A DNA stretch of 64,000 nt from Phoronis australis (lineage: Eukaryota; Phoronida; Phoronidae): NCBI GenBank assembly GCA_002633005.1, contig NMRA01000515.1, positions 247,680 to 311,679 of the forward strand, read 5' to 3'. The notes under the pieces were generated by a model. The model saw nothing but the letters and a program-made list of their open reading frames with translations, had not been told where the DNA came from and ran no database searches. Positions 62,401 to 64,000 of the stretch are shown here, one piece after another (position 1 is the stretch's first letter; every line of letters starts with the position of its first letter). The translations under genes and the position numbers were made by a program.

Positions 62401-64000
62401 AGATACCCAACCTGTGCAATGGATGGCCAAGGCAGACAACTATGCGGCCAGAGTGCGAGGTTACTTCATTCCACCCTCAAACAATACATATACATTTCAC
62501 CTTGTTGCCGATGACAATGCGGTGGTGTACCTGAGTTCAGATGAGGACCCAGCCAACAAGGTGAGTTTGTAGCGTGGGTACAGGTAATACTTGTGTGTCT
62601 TCATTTTAAAGTATTCATAAAATACTGTATTTTGATCTGCTAACAAAAGTAAATGAATGCATTGAGAAGTTAATTTTGTCATTGTATGTTATCAAACTGA
62701 TGAAGATGTTCATTTTGAGTAGACTTTGTACCTACTTGACAGTTACAGGTGAAATGTAAATGTTTTAAATGATGAAGTTGAATTTAAAAGGATGCTAAGC
62801 CCTTGTTTTGATGATTTCCACCAATCCTGGTTCTATCACCTGCTAATTCATCATTGGTGTCAATCTTGAAAGATAAAAGCAGGTCTGGACTTAAAACCTT
62901 ATTTTACAAATTGGATATTATAGTCCTTGGTGAGTGGTCTTGTCCGACAGTTGCCGTAAAATTCGCTAAAGGCGTAGGTCACGGTTGCCCGTTTAACAGT
63001 TTTCAAATTTTCCTCCAAAATCATGAGGGCTGTCGAGGGTTACAGAGCATTATTTTGTTTCAGAGAATTGGATGGGAAAGTCATATTTAGTATCTGTTAA
63101 TTGGCCAAAGTAAACAAGCCAACCGTGTAAGGGAAATAACATGTGCACTGAAATGCAGAGGAAAGTCGTTTGTAGTATAATATAAATAGGCCAAAACTGG
63201 GTTTGGTATACTATTAAAAATTTTTGTCTTTTAATTGAAAGTTAAACTCTAGATGTTTTTTAGGTTGAGATTATTAGTCTGAATTATGCTGTGGCTGCTC
63301 ATGATTGGTTCAAGGCCCAGTCGCGACCTATTGACCTTGTAGCTGGTAGGAAGTACTATATCGAGGGAAGCATGTTGGAATATGCTGGCCATGGTCACAT
63401 CAGAATTGGTGTGCGCATCCACAACATAGGTAAACTGTTAACTAGTTAAACTGTAATACTCAATGAAATTGAATATTTGGTAGAGATGAGCTTTATCTCT
63501 TATTCTTTCTGTGGTGACAACTAGCATGATTATATTTCCAGATATTTTTGTGCATACATTGATTTCTCAGTAAGATTTTCGTATGGTTTTCGTTATGCTC
63601 CAATCTTTTCCAGGCTTCAGCAGTAGGTCCCTGTCCTCAGTTCTAGCTGATGAACAGCAGATAAAGTTCACATCCACCTACAGTGATGAGTTGCAGGTAA
63701 ATGTTAAGCTTTCCACCCTCGTCAATAACTTATAACAAGGAAATGTTGAGCTTCACACTGTCACCAATAATTCACAAATAAATGTTCAACTTTCCACTTT
63801 CTAAGCTTCCCATGGTGACCAATAACTTACATGTAAATTGCGTTCAACTTTCCACTTTCACCAATAACTCATAACAAGTATATATGTTAAGCATTCCATG
63901 GTGACCAATAACTCATAACAAGTATATGTGTTAAGCTTCCCATGGTGACCAATAACTTACATGTAAATGTTAAACTTTCCACTGTCACCAATAACTCATA
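47345..64000 (+). CDS. PKHD1L1: PKHD1L1-like (fibrocystin-L) gene, N-terminal 15 exons; continues right
   Basis: Large secreted or membrane-anchored extracellular protein of the fibrocystin family. Coding exons: 47345-47405, 51071-51145, 51484-51625, 52031-52136, 52591-52648, 52889-52982, 53297-53350, 54763-54848, 55209-55251, 55479-55549, 58909-59013, 61115-61198, 62286-62560, 63264-63429, 63614-63696. All junctions agree in phase and give 501 codons without a stop. Residues 1-19 form a signal peptide; IPT/TIG domains lie at about 22-140, 129-250 and 264-325; a PA14 domain spans about 327-480. Domain order and spacing match the vertebrate PKHD1L1 N-terminus, and motifs such as VYVGGAPC and PQSGSLEGGTTITINGQGF are typical. 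Vertebrate PKHD1L1 is over 4000 aa, so most of the gene lies to the right. PKHD1 itself lacks an early PA14 with this layout, as far as I recall, so PKHD1L1 is preferred. Confidence 0.93.
47943..48002 (-). repeat. tRNA-derived SINE head in PKHD1L1-like intron 1
   Basis: On the minus strand, TTAACTCAGCTGCAGAGCGA matches a tRNA D-arm/A box, and GGCTCGAGTCC, about 35 bp on, a B box. Acceptor stems are not convincing, so it is a tRNA-derived repeat. The body may extend to about 47.8 kb. Confidence 0.6.
49154..49395. repeat. CAC/CAT trinucleotide microsatellite
   Basis: Imperfect (CAC, CAT, TAC)n for about 240 bp. It creates long His/Thr-rich frames on plus and Gly/Val-rich frames on minus, none with coding support. 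Confidence 0.92.
50182..50272. repeat. Imperfect hairpin element
   Basis: Arms of about 37 bp (GTCTGATATAACGTGCCCGT... and ...ACACATTATGTCGGAC) with the perfect core GAGAACCAGTTT/AAACTGGTTCTC around a loop of about 17 bases. Confidence 0.75.
50390..50620 (+). repeat. Dispersed repeat, related to 41140-41400, with internal duplication
   Basis: See 41140. Here GAACCTCCGTGGGGATCTTTTCAGTCT occurs twice in a row (about 50494-50550), so one part has been tandemly duplicated. Confidence 0.6.
50601..50936. repeat. ACC/ACT trinucleotide microsatellite
   Basis: (ACC, ACT, ATT)n for about 270 bp, then (ATC, ATT)n. Same base composition by strand as the block at 49.15 kb; both lie in intron 1 just before exon 2. 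Confidence 0.92.
51071..51145 (+). CDS. PKHD1L1: PKHD1L1-like exon 2: start of IPT domain 1
   Basis: Acceptor TTTTCTTACAG, donor GAAG|GTAATA, phase 1 to 1. Encodes RVLKLSPRQGSVEGATVLTI, a textbook first strand pair of an IPT/TIG domain. Confidence 0.92.
51341..51414 (+). pseudogene. Decayed duplicate of PKHD1L1-like exon 3
   Basis: Preceded by CTCTCGCAG, it reads FNFNHFCYGDGNEKLFKRVF and LRH in the same phase as exon 3, whose matching part is QFSYGDGNENLGNRVFLRH. DNA identity by eye is roughly three quarters. After RH the similarity ends, and no GT with a compatible phase follows (the best, at 51445, gives phase 0). It is either a relic or part of an alternative exon. Confidence 0.75.
51484..51625 (+). 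CDS. PKHD1L1: PKHD1L1-like exon 3: IPT domain 1, middle
   Basis: Acceptor TTTTTTCCTAG, donor GGG|GTGGGT, phase 1 to 2. Encodes NQFSYGDGNENLGNRVFLRH and a QIVCRT segment that aligns with the conserved Cys of IPT1. Reading on hits a stop, so the donor is needed. Confidence 0.9.
52031..52136 (+). CDS. PKHD1L1: PKHD1L1-like exon 4: end of IPT domain 1
   Basis: Acceptor TTTTGTTTAG, donor AAT|GTGAGT, phase 2 to 0. Encodes APEGWYNVFIMVDGVPINK and a TYCRR...CKFN pair of cysteines as in PKHD1L1. Confidence 0.92.
52591..52648 (+). CDS. PKHD1L1: PKHD1L1-like exon 5: start of IPT domain 2
   Basis: Acceptor TTGTCTTGTAG, donor CCAG|GTAGGA, phase 0 to 1. Encodes RMPNIKSIYPNTGPPG, the 'P-x-I-x-S-I-x-P-x-x-G' entry of an IPT domain. 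Confidence 0.9.
52889..52982 (+). CDS. PKHD1L1: PKHD1L1-like exon 6: IPT domain 2
   Basis: Acceptor ACATTCAG, donor AAAG|GTAAGA, phase 1 to 2. Encodes GTLVTIHGDIYSDYYMD and a linker to the next exon. Confidence 0.88.
53067..53234. repeat. 28-bp minisatellite, six copies
   Basis: Unit CTAACCTCGGTGTTACACTA plus GTTCTAGG, repeated from 53067, 53095, 53123, 53151, 53179 and 53207 with few changes. The palindromic word CTAGTTCTAG recurs in every unit. It lies in the intron between exons 6 and 7. Confidence 0.95.
53297..53350 (+). CDS. PKHD1L1: PKHD1L1-like exon 7: IPT domain 2
   Basis: Acceptor TTATGTTTCAG, donor ACT|GTAAGT, phase 2 to 2. Encodes VYVGGAPCSVVNENTEE, the strongly conserved GG-x-PC turn. 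Confidence 0.92.
54003..54720. other. Higher-GC intronic block with several short open frames
   Basis: Between exons 7 and 8. Open frames on both strands (103, 86 and 97 aa plus; 81 and 83 aa minus) overlap one another. None has a recognisable domain or fits the phases of exons 7 and 8. Perhaps an old transposon; I cannot name it. Confidence 0.35.
54763..54848 (+). CDS. PKHD1L1: PKHD1L1-like exon 8: IPT domain 2
   Basis: Acceptor TTTTCGTTTCAG, donor ATAG|GTGAAT, phase 2 to 1. Encodes YGLSRDLDRNGNKRPSGKII and a CKVEADYIG segment, in line with the vertebrate 'YGL...MVCKT..FIG' stretch. Confidence 0.88.
55209..55251 (+). CDS. PKHD1L1: PKHD1L1-like exon 9: end of IPT domain 2
   Basis: Acceptor TTGTTTTAG, donor GGAAG|GTTAGT, phase 1 to 2. 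Encodes DSVNASFIISGNKGR, matching the 'NVSFILDN-x-GRS' block. Confidence 0.85.
55479..55549 (+). CDS. PKHD1L1: PKHD1L1-like exon 10: linker before IPT domain 3
   Basis: Acceptor TATTTTTTAG, donor CCAG|GTAAAT, phase 2 to 1. Encodes SVALPQSYRLSAKNDLYMFQ and the first residues leading into IPT3. Confidence 0.88.
56137..56183. repeat. Perfect 14-bp inverted repeat
   Basis: GCTGTGCGTGAACT and AGTTCACGCACAGC around a 19-base loop in the intron between exons 10 and 11. Confidence 0.9.
56312..56375 (+). repeat. tRNA-derived SINE head
   Basis: TAGCTGAATGGTTAGC (A box and D arm) and GCTGGTTCGATTCCCGG (B box and T arm) are spaced as in a tRNA. The 5' and 3' acceptor strands do not pair, and the T stem has mismatches, so it is a SINE or pseudo-tRNA. 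The boxes are still near consensus, suggesting a young copy. Confidence 0.65.
56688..56770. repeat. 27-bp minisatellite, about three copies
   Basis: Units CCGTCTCTAGCTGGCCCCAG plus TGACCT, with small changes. Confidence 0.85.
58909..59013 (+). CDS. PKHD1L1: PKHD1L1-like exon 11: IPT domain 3
   Basis: Acceptor TTATTTCAG, donor GGAG|GTAGGT, phase 1 to 1. Encodes VSPQSGSLEGGTTITINGQG and ...LKVTVGG, a complete IPT first half. Confidence 0.93.
59312..59499. repeat. 44-bp minisatellite, four copies plus a partial
   Basis: Unit starts CAAAAGGGTGTACCCACAAT; copies begin at 59312, 59356, 59400 and 59444. It lies in the intron between exons 11 and 12. Frames across it (VYPQSMPHDS...) shift at each unit, so they do not code. 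Confidence 0.95.
61115..61198 (+). CDS. PKHD1L1: PKHD1L1-like exon 12: end of IPT domain 3
   Basis: Acceptor GTTGTTTTAG, donor TTTG|GTAATT, phase 1 to 1. Encodes LPCVVSSVLASQITCKTTKS, with the paired cysteines of the PC...I-x-C-x-T pattern. Confidence 0.9.
61423..61536. repeat. 114-bp direct repeat, left copy
   Basis: Matches 61765-61878 at all but one position (CTAGTTCGC against CTAGTACGC). It flanks the insertion at 61537-61764 as an unusually long target-site duplication would. Confidence 0.92.
61537..61764 (+). mobile_element. Short poly(A)-tailed insertion (retroposed 3' end)
   Basis: About 228 bp of AT-rich, noncoding sequence ending TTCAATAAATATATATCACT-GTGACAGT and nine As. AATAAA sits about 30 bp before the A run, as in an mRNA or LINE 3' UTR. 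It is bounded on both sides by the same 114 bp. Best explained as a 5'-truncated LINE or other retroposed 3' end on the plus strand. I found no second copy in the window to define the family. Confidence 0.7.
61765..61878. repeat. 114-bp direct repeat, right copy
   Basis: Right copy of the duplication described at 61423; it begins directly after the A run. Confidence 0.92.
62091..62245 (+). repeat. Partial duplicate of exon 13 with its acceptor, bounded by Ns
   Basis: Repeats 62247-62400 (about 39 bp of intron plus 115 bp of exon 13), with one A/G change and an inserted N at 62124. A single N at 62246 joins it to the real copy. It ends in mid-exon with no donor. Most likely two haplotypes or reads placed side by side by the assembler. 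Confidence 0.85.
62286..62560 (+). CDS. PKHD1L1: PKHD1L1-like exon 13: PA14 domain, first part
   Basis: Acceptor AATCTTTAG, donor AACAAG|GTGAGT, phase 1 to 0. Encodes GNRGLSLEVWPG, then GYF-I-PPSNNTYTFHLVADD and a DEDPANK turn. The 'RGYFIPP...Y-x-F...ADDNAVVYL' pattern is a PA14 core, a carbohydrate-binding-type beta barrel. Confidence 0.93.
63264..63429 (+). CDS. PKHD1L1: PKHD1L1-like exon 14: PA14 domain, second part
   Basis: Acceptor ATGTTTTTTAG, donor ATAG|GTAAAC, phase 0 to 1. Encodes QSRPIDLVAGRKYYIEGSML and GHIRIGVRIHNIG; 'L-x-x-G-x-x-Y-Y-I-E' is the PA14 signature near its C-terminus. Confidence 0.93.
63614..63696 (+). CDS. PKHD1L1: PKHD1L1-like exon 15: after the PA14 domain
   Basis: Acceptor TCTTTTCCAG, donor TTGCAG|GTAAAT, phase 1 to 0. 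Encodes FSSRSLSSVLADEQQIKFTS and TYSDELQ, comparable with the 'EEQVI-K...EVQ' segment of PKHD1L1. The next exon lies past the window. Confidence 0.88.
63697..64000. repeat. Degenerate minisatellite of about 45 bp starting at the exon 15 donor
   Basis: Words GTTAAGCTTTCCA-TG-GTGACCAATAACT and CATAACAAGTATATG recur about every 40-50 bp to the window edge. The first unit includes the GTAAATG of the exon 15 splice donor. Confidence 0.85.

Overview
Animal (metazoan) nuclear DNA: AT-rich, with short protein-coding exons split by GT-AG introns, many microsatellites and minisatellites, tRNA-derived SINE fragments, decayed non-LTR retrotransposons, foldback elements and assembly gaps (27796-27909, 42313-42529, plus single Ns). 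Two neurogenin-type bHLH genes and a fibrocystin-L (PKHD1L1) type gene point to a bilaterian, probably a marine invertebrate. An ambulacrarian or other invertebrate deuterostome is my guess, but the sequence does not settle it.

Layout. (1) 389-8359, minus strand: the 5' part of a multi-exon gene. I rebuilt it as 13 small exons whose splice phases fit except at one unresolved junction near 2.1-2.6 kb. The protein is helical-looking, I do not recognise it, and the gene runs off the left edge. Its start exon lies in a CpG-rich block (about 7.9-9.1 kb) that also holds a possible first coding exon in the opposite direction (8764-8833), so the block may be a divergent promoter. (2) 9.1-24.5 kb: no convincing gene; repeat-derived sequence, including a related repeat pair with an inverted piece, a palindrome, a decayed LINE 3' end and a 300-bp foldback element with a tRNA-like promoter and a hammerhead-like core. 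(3) 24592-25311, minus: an intact single-exon neurogenin (239 aa) with a TATA box. (4) 25.5-33.0 kb: repeats, a 220-bp palindrome and a 0.9-kb terminal-inverted-repeat element. (5) 33301-33633, minus: a second, very short neurogenin-type gene (110 aa) with an apparent spliced 5' UTR and a TATA box of the same sequence. (6) 34-47.3 kb: intergenic, with a 2.4-kb array of 32-bp repeats, a decayed LINE and a second, gapped copy of the element in (4). (7) 47345 to the right edge, plus: the first 15 coding exons (501 codons) of a PKHD1L1-like gene, with a signal peptide, three IPT/TIG domains and a PA14 domain. All phases agree. Its introns hold SINEs, tandem repeats, a decayed copy of exon 3, an N-bounded partial copy of exon 13 and a short poly(A)-tailed insertion between 114-bp direct repeats.

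The genes do not form a functional cluster. The two neurogenins look like a local duplication with strong divergence; the flanking genes are unrelated. All exon models come from reading splice sites and phases by eye, without alignment or transcript data.
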